From Schistocephalus solidus (Eukaryota; Platyhelminthes; Cestoda; Diphyllobothriidea; Diphyllobothriidae): DNA of 64,000 bases. Below the pieces are notes generated by a model that had not been told where the DNA came from, searched no databases, and saw nothing but the letters and a program-made list of their open reading frames with translations. The position numbers and the translations under genes are program-made. The stretch is taken from positions 1 through 64,000 of the forward strand of contig WEDG01008815.1 in the NCBI GenBank assembly GCA_017591395.1. Direction: 5' to 3'. Shown piece after piece: positions 50,511 to 63,930 of this stretch (position 1 is the stretch's first letter; each line of letters opens with the position of its first letter).

Positions 50511-53500
50511 TATGCTTTTTAAGTACTCTGAGAAAATTTACTTGCGAATGGGTCCTCGTAAAGCGGGCGAAATTCGTGGGATAAATACCGAAACGTGTCG
50601 CATAGATAGGAGCGCTGAGTCAGCGTGAAGCGCCGCATCATCCAAGGTGTTGTTTTCCAGGTTATAATCACATTCTTGAGGGTCATACAAGAGACACATG
50701 GCAAAGTTGGCTCGAAATGGACGTACCCTGCAACGGACTCGAATTCGTCCAAAATACTAATCTGATGAAATTCTTGGAGGTTTAAGGTCTTCCGTTTTGA
50801 TATCTAACGAAATCTAAGGTGTTGAATATCGTAGAAGTAGAGATTATGTTATTTCACGTTGGGGCAGGTGAAAATGGAGGAACATGGCTATTGGACAAGT
50901 GCAGTGTCATCCACATATCGGGCAGAAGTATATCCATCTCAGTTTCATGTCCTAGCATTGAACTGAATAAATTTGTAACAAATGATGGAAGCAAAGAGGA
51001 AATATCAGCCGCGGGATGATGACGTTTTTCAGGTGCAGACGAAGCAGAAGAAAAGAGGTCACTGAAGAATTTCCAGTTCGATTAAACTAGGTTCATTTGC
51101 TAATATTCCATGACTGAAGAATAACCTGGTTTACTCGAGTAAGGATCAACTGTAATCTTATCACCGATATATTAAGACTTATTTCGAAATATTGGTGGAA
51201 GAGCTGGACTTAAAGACCCTTCACGAAAATGTTAACTAGGCTCACCCAACGTCACATTTCACTAATTAAGTACGAATGAGAGTGCATTGACTTTCCTTCA
51301 CTCCGCCAAAAGGCCCTGTTTCGTCATAGACCTTTAATCGAATGTGCTCCCAAAGGCTTATACTCAAACCAATTAGATCATAGTACAGTACGGACGTTCT
51401 TTTGTAGTTTTTCCGGCTCTGCGCTTTTGCAGGCAGTGTAGTTCTGTATTCATCCATCACTAATTACTTGCAGGTCAAAGCAGATGAAGCCAGTATGTTG
51501 CTTTGTTGCTGAATGAAGCTTTGGACATGTTGGCATAAAAGGTTGTTTAACTTAGTTTTATCACGGCCAACTCAACCTAGCTCGAATTATAATATACAAT
51601 TACTATTATAGAGCGACTCAAATAACGCCGACAATACATAGTCCATTTTTCGAAACTTTGCATCTAATTTCAATTGGTTTTCCCAACTTATTCCTCTTCA
51701 TTAATTCATAACTATAATTTTATAATTTTCTTGATATGCCTTTTTTACCCATCTCTGTTTTCAGTCTTTCTTTTTCTTTATGTTCGCATTTTTTGTTTAC
51801 ATTCCTAATTTTTCTGTTTTTTGGAGGCATCTACATCATATTTTCTTTCCTTTTCAGGCTCATTTTATTAAAACTAGGTTGACAGCTGCGAGGAATTAAC
51901 TCAAAATTTTTTTCTTATCATACTATTTCGTTGCACTAAAAGTTAATGACAGCAAATGTAATTTTTCCACTTGGGACATAAATATCGCCGTAATTTCTGT
52001 TGATAGTCATCGTATCCTTATTCTTTTTCCTCCAGTCACCTCCCAGTTTCTGATCATAAAACGCAATTCGGGCAACAGGTAACGTTTCTTTGCTCACGTT
52101 TGGATCTAAGAGAAGTTAATTCACTTTGGTTTTTCGGTGGATTTCTAGTGTTGATGACACATTGTAGCAAGAATTGTTACACTGTCCACGCATCTTAACC
52201 TTATGTTTTTGCTCCTGATATATTCAACCAAGAAAAGCAGATTTTACCTGAAAATACTCATGTATCGCAAATTCATATACTTATACGGATTTCCTTACCG
52301 TGGAAGTTTTCATAAAAAATTCCCCATTTCTTTCCAAGCTACGGTTACCTACATACAAATACTGCCCAGTTTAACTTGAGCCGCCAGCCTCCGAGTCTCT
52401 GAACTTTTAATTTACCGCCTAGAAATATGCAAGATTTTACACCTACTGTATGCTCCTGCTGCTGCTGCCAGTAGTTCAGATTAACTAGGGCCCTTTTGAT
52501 TTTGCACTTGATTTTTGTTGATTAATCAATTTCCACAATGGGAAGCCACTCATTTCCCAAAACAAATGGAAATTTAAACTTTTTTGGGTCTTTAGATTTT
52601 CCATCCCTTATTTGCAAAAGTTCAACGCCCCCTAAAGGTCTCCAGTATCCTTATATAGCCCCTAGCTACTGCTTGGGTCATGTACACATTTTTATTGCCT
52701 AAAATCATTTTCTACTAAATTATATGGTAATTAATTTAGATATTTTATTATGCCTTTTGGCCTTCTGATAAACGTGATGGCCTAAGGACTTTAATCATCG
52801 TATTTACTTCCATAGATTAATTTAATTTAAAAATTAGTTAAAGTCTGCCTTTCATCGATTTTTTGCGAGGAATATATTTAGACTACGTTTGTTTATCTTC
52901 CAACGATTACGCATTTGAGATATTTATACTTATTTACGTGCAATTATTTATAAAAATGCAAACCTGCAAGAACTGATTACTTTAACATGTTAAGCAGTTT
53001 ATATCTCAGGGATTATTTGAGCAACTATGTTTTCCTGAGTACTTTGAAAATCCCGATACAAACGGGATCTTTTACTCTATCACAGCTTCGTTCATCGTGA
53101 TTTGTTATTGACCAAACAAACTCATCTCATTTTTTAGTTCGAGCTTTAAACACTGAGATGTGACCAGGTTATCTGCACATCTTACCCTAAAGTTCCTCCT
53201 TTGGGCATTTTATTTGAGCCCTAGCCAACTTCAAAGATAACACAGCCTTGTCCGGAGTAGAGGAACATAAAGGACTTAATGAAAATGAACAACGTGCTCG
53301 TCAACTATTCTTGTGCCGAATTTGTCATTAGGATTAAAGTGAGGTCGAGTGCTGTTCGTCCAAATTTTTGTTCGTATGCAAATCACCTTTGCTTGCATTA
53401 TGTTTAAAAAACATCCTCGCCGTTTTAAATAGGACTACAGAAATATTAATATTACTTCGGCCTATATGCATAGAATAAAATTTATCTTTTAAGTTTTATA

Positions 53501-53671
53501 CGGCCTAACCATCCCTATTTATTAACTATGTTAAAACTTTAAGAGTAAGCAACAAAGTAAATCAACTAATCTTTTATAGCAACTTAACATAAAAGTGTAA
53601 AAATTCGTGCAAAAAAGGCGAGTTTTACAGTTTTACGCTTGGCAACGAGCATTATTTCAAAATAAGTTTGG

Positions 53672-53735
53672 GATCGATTGTGTTTGAACCCACTTTCAAT
53701 TATGCCTTGCGCCTACCAGCTACACCATGGTCTTG
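53672..53735 (-). repeat. Possible tRNA-like relic of another family
   Basis: The reverse strand reads 'tggtgtagctggtaggcgc' (A-box-like) and, about 25 bases on, 'gtgggttcaaacac' (B-box-like). The spacing suits a shortened tRNA, but no complete acceptor stem is visible. It is probably a tRNA pseudogene or SINE fragment. Confidence 0.35.
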
Positions 53736-54486
53736 CATGCTGTGTACGCTCCTCCAAACTTGAATTTTCACACCTGATCTGTTAAAATACGTCTTTTATT
53801 TATTTTCCTAGGTTGAAATGTTTTCTAACGTGAAAGGAAGTGAAGGGTCTAAAACAAGATATAAATATACTGAATCAAGCCCAACATTGAATGCGTCTGA
53901 CGGGTACTTTGTTAAGATAATCTACTAGCAACATGATACTTATTCGCAGTCAAGATATGGAGTAAAACAATGATTACACCTAGTGACTTTATCAGTATTA
54001 ATTTCCTACGGTTCCTTTTGGAGCATATTATGCCTTAGTCAGTTTACATAGGTTTCACTGAACACAAATTTTAGTATAACAAGAAGGTTCTTTTCGGTCT
54101 GAAGGGTTTTTGCACCTCAAAGGATGTGCAAGAATGAACAAATAGATATTTTAAATATATTTTTTCCATTTACTCTTGCCCGCCACTTAGGAACTTTTCC
54201 ATGCAACTTCCATTTTAGCAAGATATATGAAGAGTTGTTTGAATCAACATGTGCCTTTAGTGGTATGACATTCCTAACACCCAGTAAGTCAGGTGGTTTC
54301 ATCGACGCCCAGTCGGATGAGTGTTACTGTGACGATACAGGTTTAAATCAAACTAGTATCCAAATAAGAAATCAGCAATGTCATTCAGTGAGTAAAAGGA
54401 AGGGACACGAAGATAGGGTGTTACCATGCCTTTCTTCCACTGGGCATTTAAATTAGGAACTAGTTTGTATGATTCAGAAGACGAGT

Positions 54487-54526
54487 TGGTGAGTCTGCCC
54501 GTGCCTTCGATAAATTCTCATCGGGC
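54487..54526 (-). ncRNA. Decayed hammerhead-like 3' terminus, PLE copy C
   Basis: On the minus strand the order GGC, CCGATGA, GAATTTATC, GAAG, GGCA..., CTCACC lines up with the hammerheads of copies A and B. The invariant U4 is changed to C and the last A of GAAA to G, so catalysis should be lost. It supports common descent of the three termini. Confidence 0.5.
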
Positions 54527-55925
54527 CAGTACATTTATATGGGAACGGGGTACAAGCTAAAACATACGATCTAAAATGTCCGTCTAGTCTACAAGTAAGT
54601 CGTGTTAATAGGGGGGGGAATAGGAGGTAACTGGTTAAGTGGCAGTGAGGGTTTGGTGGAGTTCTTCACGGAGGGAGTGGGAGTGGGGAAGAGGATTAGA
54701 TACGGCGTGTAGTGCGTGTAGTTAAGCCGTCATTGGCCCTGCTACGTGCGGAGCTTGTAGCAGGTTCTTTTGTGCGTACAAGACCGGTTTTCTCAACCTG
54801 AAGGCGGTGGTTTTTGCTGTGGCTAACAGCCACTGAAAACACCTTATGATTCACACGGAAGGCTTTGTTAGGATCCACTTGTTTCCCGGAATCAATTATG
54901 TGTGCGGGAATAATGCTATTTATGCTTTTAACTTCACCTTTTCTTAACCATGCTAGGAGGTATTCCCTTATTCTTTTGGATAGGCGCCGACGCGTGCGAC
55001 CAATATAACCCGCTCCACAGGAGCAAGAAATGAGTAGATGCACATGGAGATGGTCTGAGTCAGTCACCTATCCTTACCTTCTCCGTGTAAAACCGGGTTG
55101 GTTGAGAATAGTATCTGAATTCTCACAAAGTTATCGTTACCGTAGCGACCATAGTGTTTAAGCATATTGATCTGATCGCTTAACTGGTATTTCTCCGGCT
55201 TGCCTATGAGGACGCTGACTAACAGATTCCCAGTGGGTGAGCTCAGAGCAAAGCCATCTATTTTTCTGTAAAGTTGGTTGGCAAAAAGAAACTACGCGCT
55301 TATTGGGGATCTTTGTAATAGTTCATTTAGTGCATTCGTCTGTATTCCTATTTCTTGCTGATTTTTCGCTAGAAATTCGCAGATGTAATCGACTGACTCA
55401 GTGACCAGCACGTTTGTAAAAAGTGATTTGACATCTTAAAAGAGCACCATCATACCGTTTAAGTTTATGTCTTCGAAGTCATCAATAAATTCGAATGTAT
55501 CCAGCTGTAAGGGCTTGAGTTTCTCTGACAACCATTTTGATATTGCATGATACGGTGAGTTGCGCATGCCTAAAGTCGAACGAACTGGCAGGCCCTCCTT
55601 GTGGCTTGTTGGTAGACCGCAGGATGTGTGTGCCTACTGGTTGGCGGCACTCGAAGTCAAAGTCATTTATGACACCCTTTACGTGCAGTCTTCTTAAGCA
55701 GTCGGTTTGTACATCAAGACGAAAGTTAACGTATTTATGGTGCGTAGAACACATAAGGAATGCATTATGTATTGCTTTTCAGAACTCTCCCAATATTGTG
55801 ATGACGTTGTGGGGTTGTGTATGTCAGTTAGGTCAAATGATGAGTATTTCGCGCACAGTCCTTCGCGATCTCCTTTGAAAATGTGGACGTGAACTTGTTA
55901 AATTCAATGCAAGTGCATGTAGTTT

Positions 55926-56567
55926 GGACATTTGAAGCTGACGTGAATTGTCGGATAGAGGGAAATTTAGTTTCATAGTTTCCCTTGCTATTTTAGTCTT
56001 TTTCCCTTTGCAGCAATCAAACCTTTTCTGCCACAATGTCGCAATTAAAATGTTCAAACTGATGGGAGGAAACAGGCAGCGCAAACCTCTATGTGGTTTA
56101 AAAGAAAAATGCATGTGTGTGTCAGGGCGACAAGCGACACCCTGAGTTCCGTATTGACACATCAGAAATGAAACCAAATCTGATTTGCTGAAGTTGGCTC
56201 TCGACATCTGAACTGGACTAAGGATCTGAGCAACAACTCCAAGCATACCATTAGCGAAGTGTCAGCTAAAATGCCGTCGTAAGGTACTGCCGATTACAGA
56301 GCAAAATTAAATGCAATCAGCGTAATGGAACTTACAACGAAAACCTCCTGGAACGATTGTATTTTAAGTAAGTCAGAGTGGCTAACAGATGAATCCTAAT
56401 GGTCAACAGGGTTCGTGCAATCATCTGCATATTGCCAGATTCGAGGTTGATGGAATGTCAGCGTTGAAATAATAATAAAATTAATGGCTTTTGCTAAAGT
56501 GAGAATTTCCATGAAAATTCCATTTGAAATTTGAAGAGTTTTGAATGCAGGTATCAGAAAAATCACG
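55926..56567 (-). repeat. Left arm of 640-bp inverted repeat
   Basis: This arm is inverted relative to 59293-59930. The match is close over the whole arm, from 'gacatttgaa' at the outer end to 'tgcaggtatcagaaaa' at the inner end. A shared frame on the minus strand includes KGKKTKIARETMKLNFPLSD. It runs on at 55926 into the RT region of PLE copy C, so I interpret it as that element's 5' end. Confidence 0.8.
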
Positions 56568-59019
56568 CAAAAATCAAAACTTTAACTCGCAAACCAAAAG
56601 ATAACCCACAATAAAACATGGAGAAGAGGGTAACGACACTATTTTGGGTGTCAAGTTCAAGGAATTTATGCAGGGTTCCCAGAAAAATTATAAATGCGTG
56701 AATATATGTCATATCTAATGAAATATATATAATTGCTTAAAGTTATGATTTTCCCTGGCAAGATTTTAATTATAACTTATCTTTAAAATGTAAAAATGCA
56801 GTCTAGGTTTATTATAATAATTTATTATTTCATTTTGTTGGAATAAAAGTGCACTTGATCAACCTACTGCCATTTAGGGCATAACATTCTTCAGAATATA
56901 CCTCCACGGGACTTATCGAACCAAATATGCTTTTGCTTGCCTATAATGCGTATGGAAACATAAAAGAAATGTGCTCTTTGACTATAGACCGAAAGCAAAA
57001 TCGGTAACAGTCAAATGAAGGAACAGAAGGAAATAAGTACGAAGACATAAGTCGAGGAATGTTTAATCTCCGTAAATGAACAAACTGATCGTAGTAAATA
57101 GGAATCATGAATAAAATTTAGTTTGGACGCTATGTGCGAGATTACAAACTGAACTGATTGACTGCATTCAACGTTCTGGACGCTTATCGTACCTTGGAGT
57201 TCTGCGTCGTCTCATTATGTAGACAGGTAATTAATGAAGAATTCTTTACTAAGGTCAAGGGAGACCAAAGGAGATATAAATGTATGTTTGTGCTGTCAGT
57301 CATGCCTAATGACATTGTGTTAAAGGCTCATATGTTTCCGTAGCCTACTGCTATTAAGGAGGCCAGGAAAGGAAAGGGAACTCAAATTGGCTAACATTTC
57401 TTTTTTATTTGTGCGAAGGTCAGTTTGATGAAGGTAGAACATTGTTATGAAAAAAGATTCAATATGAGGCATTGCACGTGACAACTACATAAAAGAAAAA
57501 TAATAAGGTCGTCTTAGGATTAAGTCAAATTAAGCAGCCGGAGAGGAATGCGAAAAGGGCTCATCAGAACAGGTGTATCGTAATGTTGACGCTTTAGGGA
57601 CATTTATCTGCGCACCACTGTTAGCATACCTAATGCAGAAACATCAAACAAAAATTTTAATGATTGTTCGATGTATTCCTTCAGGAAACGCAGTCAATAA
57701 AAACTAAAAATTAGGTTAAAATAGGAAATGACTTTAATTCATACTTTGTGTTTCCAAAGATGAACAGCTACCTTAATGCAACAGCAATCTCCATTAATGC
57801 ACCATTGATTTTTACACATATAATGATAAAAAAATAATTGTTCGAGCGTGAATTTATCAAATTTTTATTATGAGATATTCGTATGTATAGCTAACTGGCA
57901 ACTTTTATTTCCTTTGATTGATTTTTAAATTGCGAGATATTGATTATTTTAAAGACTACCTAATGCCAGCTTCACTCATCGTAAATACTGCCTGAGGAAC
58001 ATTTTATTCCGGAAATGCATCTTCAGAAGATCCCTTTCGTATATGAATATAAATAAATGATTTTAAAAGGTTGTTCAGTTTTTTTGCACATTAAGGAACC
58101 CAGTGCGTACTTACTTATTAAAAGGTTCCAAACACAGTCAAATATATAGTTAAAGCACTCAAATAAAGTGAATCCTGGAATCATCACCAGGAAATTTTCA
58201 TTTCAAGAAGCCCCAAACAGGAAAAAAACAGATCAAGTTGCAGAGGTTATGCAAACTTTGAAATGTCTTAAAAATGAAAGTGAAACAGTTACTTAAAATG
58301 AAGAAAATATGTACGGCGTGATTGTCCGGAAGACAAAATTTAGAGACATGGTGTCAATTGTTTTTTTGTTTGCATCAATACATTGTAAAAAAACCTCGAA
58401 ATCAGTCCAAATCAGTCGAAAATGAGTCGTTAACCAGCGCATATTACAAAGGATGATGAAGAAGATTAAAGATAAATTGGCGCAAATGATCGATATGACG
58501 ATCTTCTAACAAAAGTTAATTTTAGTGACCCCAAGTAAGCGAGGTGGCCATTGTAGTATCCTGCTCGTTTCCTCTCATTTTCTGCATTGTGTACTCGTTT
58601 TGCCTAACCTTACCAGCCATAGCTGAGGCCCATTACATCGGTGGGCCGATGCGCCTGTCAGAAGTCTTAACGTGGGTTCTTATACGTAAGCATGCGCATT
58701 TTTGAACTCACCCGTTGCCTTCAGCAATATTCCTCTCGAACTCAAAAATAAAAATAATAAAGTGCCATTCTTTCCGGTGAGCTTTCCCTTAGTTTACAGA
58801 TTATTTATCCTCCCGATCGTGATTTGTCGTCTGACAAAGCATAATTCGAATTTATGGGAAGATATTTGTGCCGTACGTTAAAATGTTTATCCCATCCTCT
58901 TACTTCTTTTGGTTTCATGCTTATTACATATGGTCATCTAATTTCCAATGCTGCGTTGGTGAGAATGCCAAAAATGATGCCGACCTCCAACTTCTTAAGC
59001 AGGGCTTGAAACATTCACC
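56568..59019. other. Spacer between inverted arms
   Basis: About 2.4 kb of very AT-rich sequence with only short frames. No gene is recognised. A SINE follows at the right-hand end. Confidence 0.4.
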
Positions 59020-59225
59020 AGCCTGCTTGGGCAGTCAGCTTGCTGTATCAGAATTGGTGGATTCCATACGTTGCAGTAGGCTGGGCGGGTAACTTGAGCC
59101 CAACACACGGCTCCCGATGGGGCCTCGAACCTCAGTTGGCTAGAGCTGGCATGGGTTCGAATCCCACCGAGGCCGCCGAGTTTTTCACAAGTGGGTCAAA
59201 GGAATTATTCAAAAATTTTCTGTTG
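59020..59225 (+). repeat. tRNA-derived SINE (S6), best acceptor stem
   Basis: The head 'gcttgggcagtcagcttgctgtatcagaattggtggattccatacgttgcagtagg' is followed by a tRNA-like unit with acceptor strands GGCCTCG (59121-59127) and CGAGGCC (59168-59174), perfectly complementary. It has an A-box region (CTCAGTTGGCTAGAGC) and a B box (GGGTTCGAATCCC). The anticodon arm is deleted. A 'gagtttttcacaagtgggtcaaa' tail follows. It ends about 65 bp before the right arm of the inverted repeat. Confidence 0.78.
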
Positions 59226-59292
59226 AATAATAATATATGGTGACTTTCATGCAATTAAAAGAAAGTTCAAATTTCTTTGAATAAATATTTGC

Positions 59293-59930
59293 ACTTTTCT
59301 GATACCTGCATTCAAAACTCGTCAAATTTCAAATGGAATTTTCATGGAAATTCTCACTTTAGCAATAGCCATAAATTTTATTATTATTTCAACGCTGACA
59401 TTCCATCAACCTCGAATCTGGCAATATGCAGATGATTGCACGAACCCTGTTGACCATTATGATTCATCTGTTAGCCCCTCTGACTTACTTAAAATACAAT
59501 CGTTCCATGAGGTTTTCGTTGTAAGTTCCATTACGCTGATTGCATTTAATTTTGCTCTGTAATCGGTAGTACCTTACGACGGCATTTTAGCTGACACTTC
59601 GCTATTGGTATGCTTGGAGTTGTTGCTCAGATCCTTAGTCCAGTTCAGATGTCGTGAGCCAACTTCAGCAAATCAGATTTGGTTTCATTTCTGATGTGTC
59701 AATACGGAACTCAGGGTGTCACTTGTCGCCCTGACACACATGCATTTTTCTTTTAAACCACATAGAGGTTTGCGCTGCCTGTTTCCTCCCATCAGTTTGA
59801 ACATTTCAATTGCGACATTGTGGCAGAAAAGGTTTGATTGCTGCAAAGGGAAAAAGACTAAAATAGCAAGGGAAACTATGAAACTAAATTTCCCTCTATC
59901 CGACAATTTGCGTCAGTTTCAAATGTCAAC
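59293..59930 (+). repeat. Right arm of 640-bp inverted repeat (truncated PLE 5' end)
   Basis: This arm is the reverse-complement partner of 55926-56567. It carries the same frame on the plus strand (KGKKTKIARETMKLNFPLSD near 59850-59910). Beyond 59930 the sequence diverges and no RT follows, so I read it as a PLE 5' fragment pointing right, that is, away from copy C. Confidence 0.78.
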
Positions 59931-60239
59931 AGATATCAAAATCTTCACTAACACCATCTATTTGAGGCCAAGATATCAACCATAGTGACAATTGCTGTTT
60001 CATGAGGTCATTGGACCCGCCAGTATCTAGCCTGTGCCATGGATAAGTTTACATTTTTTAAAATCTGCACTAGGTACATAATAGCAGACAGTTCCTGTCA
60101 GCTGCAAAGTACTTGACTTTGAACAAAGCTGATGGTAAAAGGAAAAAAGTCAGGATCTACCAAGGGTACGCAGATTTGACACCTCCATCACTTGGCCTCT
60201 TTATTAACAGCGTCTGGGATGGTACACCAACACTAACTT

Positions 60240-60600
60240 GACGACATATGGATAGAAAAATGGTGAAATAACACACCGGTAGTGCCGGTTGACATTCTGG
60301 ATGCTAAAAAGCTCGGAACAAACTTAAAAATTAGCTTTAAGGACTGGGAAATATCTTGATTTTCTGAGAAGTGCAATAAAATCCCCCCGAGGGCATATTC
60401 ATGGACAGGAATGTCATTTTCCGACTGATGCCTTTGTCGGCTGCATCTATATACACTGCTGAAATGTTATTCTGACGGAAATGATCGATAAGCTCATCGC
60501 ACATGGACATTGAATAGGAGTCAGCTGTTTCGATTGAACGTAAACCATGTTTTTGGCTGAGATAAAACATGATTAATCGGTTAATGAAGTAATATGTGGC
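60240..60600 (-). other. Short coding-like reverse-strand frame, unidentified
   Basis: A 77-codon frame (60337-60570) has a normal-looking composition (pieces such as CDELIDHFRQNNISAVYIDA and KGISRKMTFLSMNM) and no stop. I do not recognise it. It might be a piece of a DNA transposase or a chance frame. Confidence 0.25.
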
Positions 60601-63600
60601 TTTATTATAAACAGGAATCTAATTTTTGTTATTTTGTGATCTTATAATTAGTCAAAATACTATTTTCTCAACATAAGCAATAACTGCAAGTGTCTTGCAT
60701 CACACTGTCGTTATACGTGCTCAAACAATGACGTAGACAAACCATAAAAAATAATTAAGAACAAGGTTAGATGAAAGTTTTGCGTAGTGCCCCATTTCTA
60801 CGGAGATATACCGGTATTTTTACTGCGCTATTCCTTGACTTTTCATTTGTTATTATGGGTTACATCTCTTGCATGAAAATATTTCGTTTACTTTTAGCGC
60901 ATCCTTCGATTACAACATAGCCTTGTTTTCTGTTTTCTACCTAAAGCAATTTCGTTCCTTCAGGTTATAAACAATATAGGCCGTAAGACAAAGTAAAATT
61001 TATCGACTTTTGAAATCATAGCCACCCTTTTCGAAGGTTTTCAAGGTCTCTTGACAAGAAGTGTGCTGCGCCATTAAAAATTGTCATCAAGTGTATGGTA
61101 GTCTTTATAGGTGCACTCCGTTTACGATCATGGTTCTCGTGTGTCATGGGGCATAACCCTTAAGTGTGCCAAGCGGACCTTTGTTGTCATGGACAGGCAG
61201 TCCGTACAGTCCGTTCAGCAAGTTTAAAGAGGCGCAGAAAAGGTTTTTGTCAAAGAACCTCTGAAAATATTCGGAAATTACCTATATAGTTCAACTGCTG
61301 GGCCTAAGGCATGAACTTCGTTAGAGTTTACATTTACCAGAGCCCGAAACAGATATAGGTTTTGTAAATCTGACTGTCAGGAGTTAAAGCAGAGATATCC
61401 AATTCTAGTCAGCGTGACAACAGGGAATTGCTGAGAACTCATATTATAATGCAACTGAAACGTAATGCCGATGTCTTGCAGCTTGCAGTGAATTTGGACA
61501 CAATTTTTTGAATGAGATGACGCTTTTTTCGTATCTAACTTAGAAAAAGATGTGTCAAGCAGTCAAATTCGTTGAATTAACTCCAAACTTAGAACTTTTG
61601 GAAAAGATCTTAAAGAATAATGAAACGATTGAAATCTTTCTGTATAAAATTGACAAGGAAAATATTTGAGAAATCTGGCAATGGCTAATCGTGCACCAGA
61701 ATTAATGAAAGAGTATATTTAACGCGGTTTAGACAAATACTTAAAATTATTTAAAAGCGAGGGAAATTTTCAAACTTAAATCTGTTCTATGCAAATGGCC
61801 TACTACCTAAATAACAGCTAGGCACATTATGATTTCAGTTTCATTTTGCCTATAGTTTCCAAAAGTCTGGAAATAAGCTGTAACTCGTGTATAGCACAGT
61901 AGATTGAATGGCAACAATATTGTCTTATTTATTGAAGGCTTTTATAAAAGGTCAAGTCTATATTAACCAGAACGAGTAAATTGGCTTAGAATTGTGTTTG
62001 TAGATTTTCTCAGCTTATCGCGAGGGATGTGCAAGCCTATTGGGCACCGCCCCTAACACCATTTTTTCTCGCCACCTGATATTCCTTTTTATGGGCGCGG
62101 TGTGAGGATTCAGCAGAAGAACTGAAGTCCACCCTCGCGGATTATGTGAAAAAGACAGGTGTTTTAGCAGGTGATTTATGCGAAAAAACTCCTGAATGCA
62201 AAAATCTGCAAATCTGGTGAATTTTTTTCACGTCTGCAATCCAGGATTTTGCATTGTAAGGTGTATTCAGAGTTTTAAAATTCTCGGGTTCTAATATATG
62301 TCGTTCCAAACGGATACCAGGCGCACCTCGAGTTCGTGTGAAATACTCATTGCATCCAAACTGTTCATTTTAAACTTAAGAGCGTGGCGTCGGTCTGCTT
62401 TATGCAAGTTTTCTAACCTTGACGAAATTCCGTTATTGAAGCTGGGATCTACGGCTGTACTGATGAAAAAAATATGGATCCTAAAAACTTTGGGGTATAC
62501 TGGCTTCATTAACGATCTGATATTTGTGATAGATATCGGCAGTTTATTTATTCTTTTAGAAGAATGCCCATGTGCACACCGAAAATTTCGCACCTTCTAT
62601 GTCGAAATTCCGGGCAAGAGATTTGAAGGCTGAAGTTTTTCCGCCAAATGTCCGTTTACCAACTAACCTCGGTTTTCAAAGGTAACAGTTGCAAAACTAT
62701 TCCCAAATTAAAAACTTTCAATCAAGTAAACCTCCTGCGTTAAAGTAGGTTGATAAACTTCCTCGGAGGAGTGAACGACTAAAGCCTTCCGGTTATTTTT
62801 GCAATTCTAAAGTCAGCGTCAAATATAAAATACCAGTTCACCGTCTGCAGAGTTTTAGCCGCAATTGCTTTACGAATTGATAAAAATATGGAAGGGAAAT
62901 GGAACTATGCCTTCAGATCCATGCAAGCACAAAACTGCGTAAGGAGTTAAAAAGAAAGTTTAAATGATCTGTACTTACTGTAGTAGTTGCAAACATACCC
63001 TTTATGGGTGTGAGTGGTTTCAGAGAACTGAAAATTAGATGCTGTTCATGTGCCCATCGGGCATCATGATGTAAGGATAAACCTTATTCGCATTGCCTCT
63101 TTCCTTGCATGTGACAGTTTGGCGAAAAATTTAAATTTTTAGACTAAGGGAGAAGCCAAACTGGCTCATTGCATAGTTTTTTCAGGCTTTGTGGAATTTT
63201 TATGAATCTATAATTATTGCGATATACTTGAAGCAGGCTTAGAGGAAAGTTTGTACAAAACTTCAGCTACGGCGAACGATCTTCTCATCTTTCATGGATG
63301 AGGGGATGAGCCATTGAGATCGAGTCAACGCAGGTCCAGGGATGACTTCCCCTTTATTAAAAACCAAATGCGCTTAAGAACTATAGTGACCTGCCAACAG
63401 TATTGGCTTGGGAGGTGGCCACCCGACGAACTACCTTGGTTGTACTCAGGACTGAGAATCAGGCTGCATTGGTACCTTCTCAAGTTGGCCTTTATGTAAT
63501 TCTCCCATTAACTCAAAATCATTCTTCTAAATGAAGCCTTTTGCGCCTGGCAAAAGTGGCGGATTGTTTAGATTTCTCCGCCAATGTTTCCATGCTGATG

Positions 63601-63930
63601 TTCGATCATAGTGACATTTGTTTACCATTGAAACGTGCATATTGTAAAAAGAGGTAGTCAAAAGGCCACCTTGTTATAAACAGATGTAGTCGCAAGTTAC
63701 GACTGCGTCCATCTCACGAGGTGGTGGTAGACTTGATCGTCCGTGATGATCGAAATATCGGTAGAAGACGCTCAATTATGCGTTACGTTTTAAATAGCTT
63801 TCCATATGAATTGAGTTTGCTTTTTCTCGATAACTTCTCAAGCTTTTGCAAAGTTTGCATTTGCTACTAGGAAGTGCTGTTGCGACAGAAACGAAATGCA
63901 CACTGTGAAATGACTGTTATATAAAATTTG
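60601..63930. other. No gene seen
   Basis: AT-rich sequence with overlapping short frames on both strands (the longest is 111 codons at 62298-62633) and no domain or splice-bounded exon. Confidence 0.35.

Larger units (their letters stand above)
48290..54475. other. 3' flank of the abLIM-like gene, no further gene seen
   Basis: This stretch starts with probable 3' untranslated sequence and a pyrimidine-rich area (48750-49050). One coding-like reverse-strand block lies at 49560-50510 and is described separately. The remainder, including very AT-rich 51500-53600, shows only short frames. Confidence 0.4.
54480..56567 (-). mobile_element. Penelope-like retroelement copy C (near full length, broken)
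   Basis: From right to left on the minus strand there is a 5' region (56567-55926) shared with an inverted partner at 59293-59930. RT sequence follows (about 55640-55180): GLPTSHKEGLPVRSTLGMRN, motif A as DVKSLFTNV directly after a stop, and RKIDGFALSSPTGNLL. The C-terminal GIY-YIG endonuclease is in one open frame of 123 codons (54696-55067: CSCGAGYIGRTRRRLSKRI, then IIPAHIIDSGKQVD). The 3' terminus (54487-54526) matches those of A and B but with a damaged hammerhead core (CCGATGA, GAAG). Several stops and frameshifts make the RT inactive. Confidence 0.82.

Noticed and set aside
54124..54456. 110-codon frame with several cysteines
   Set aside because: No splice support, no domain and AT-rich codon use; it abuts a PLE 3' end and is probably chance.
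55833..56246. 137-codon minus-strand frame as an independent gene
   Set aside because: It lies within the inverted repeat arm and runs into the PLE copy C region, so it is best treated as part of that element.
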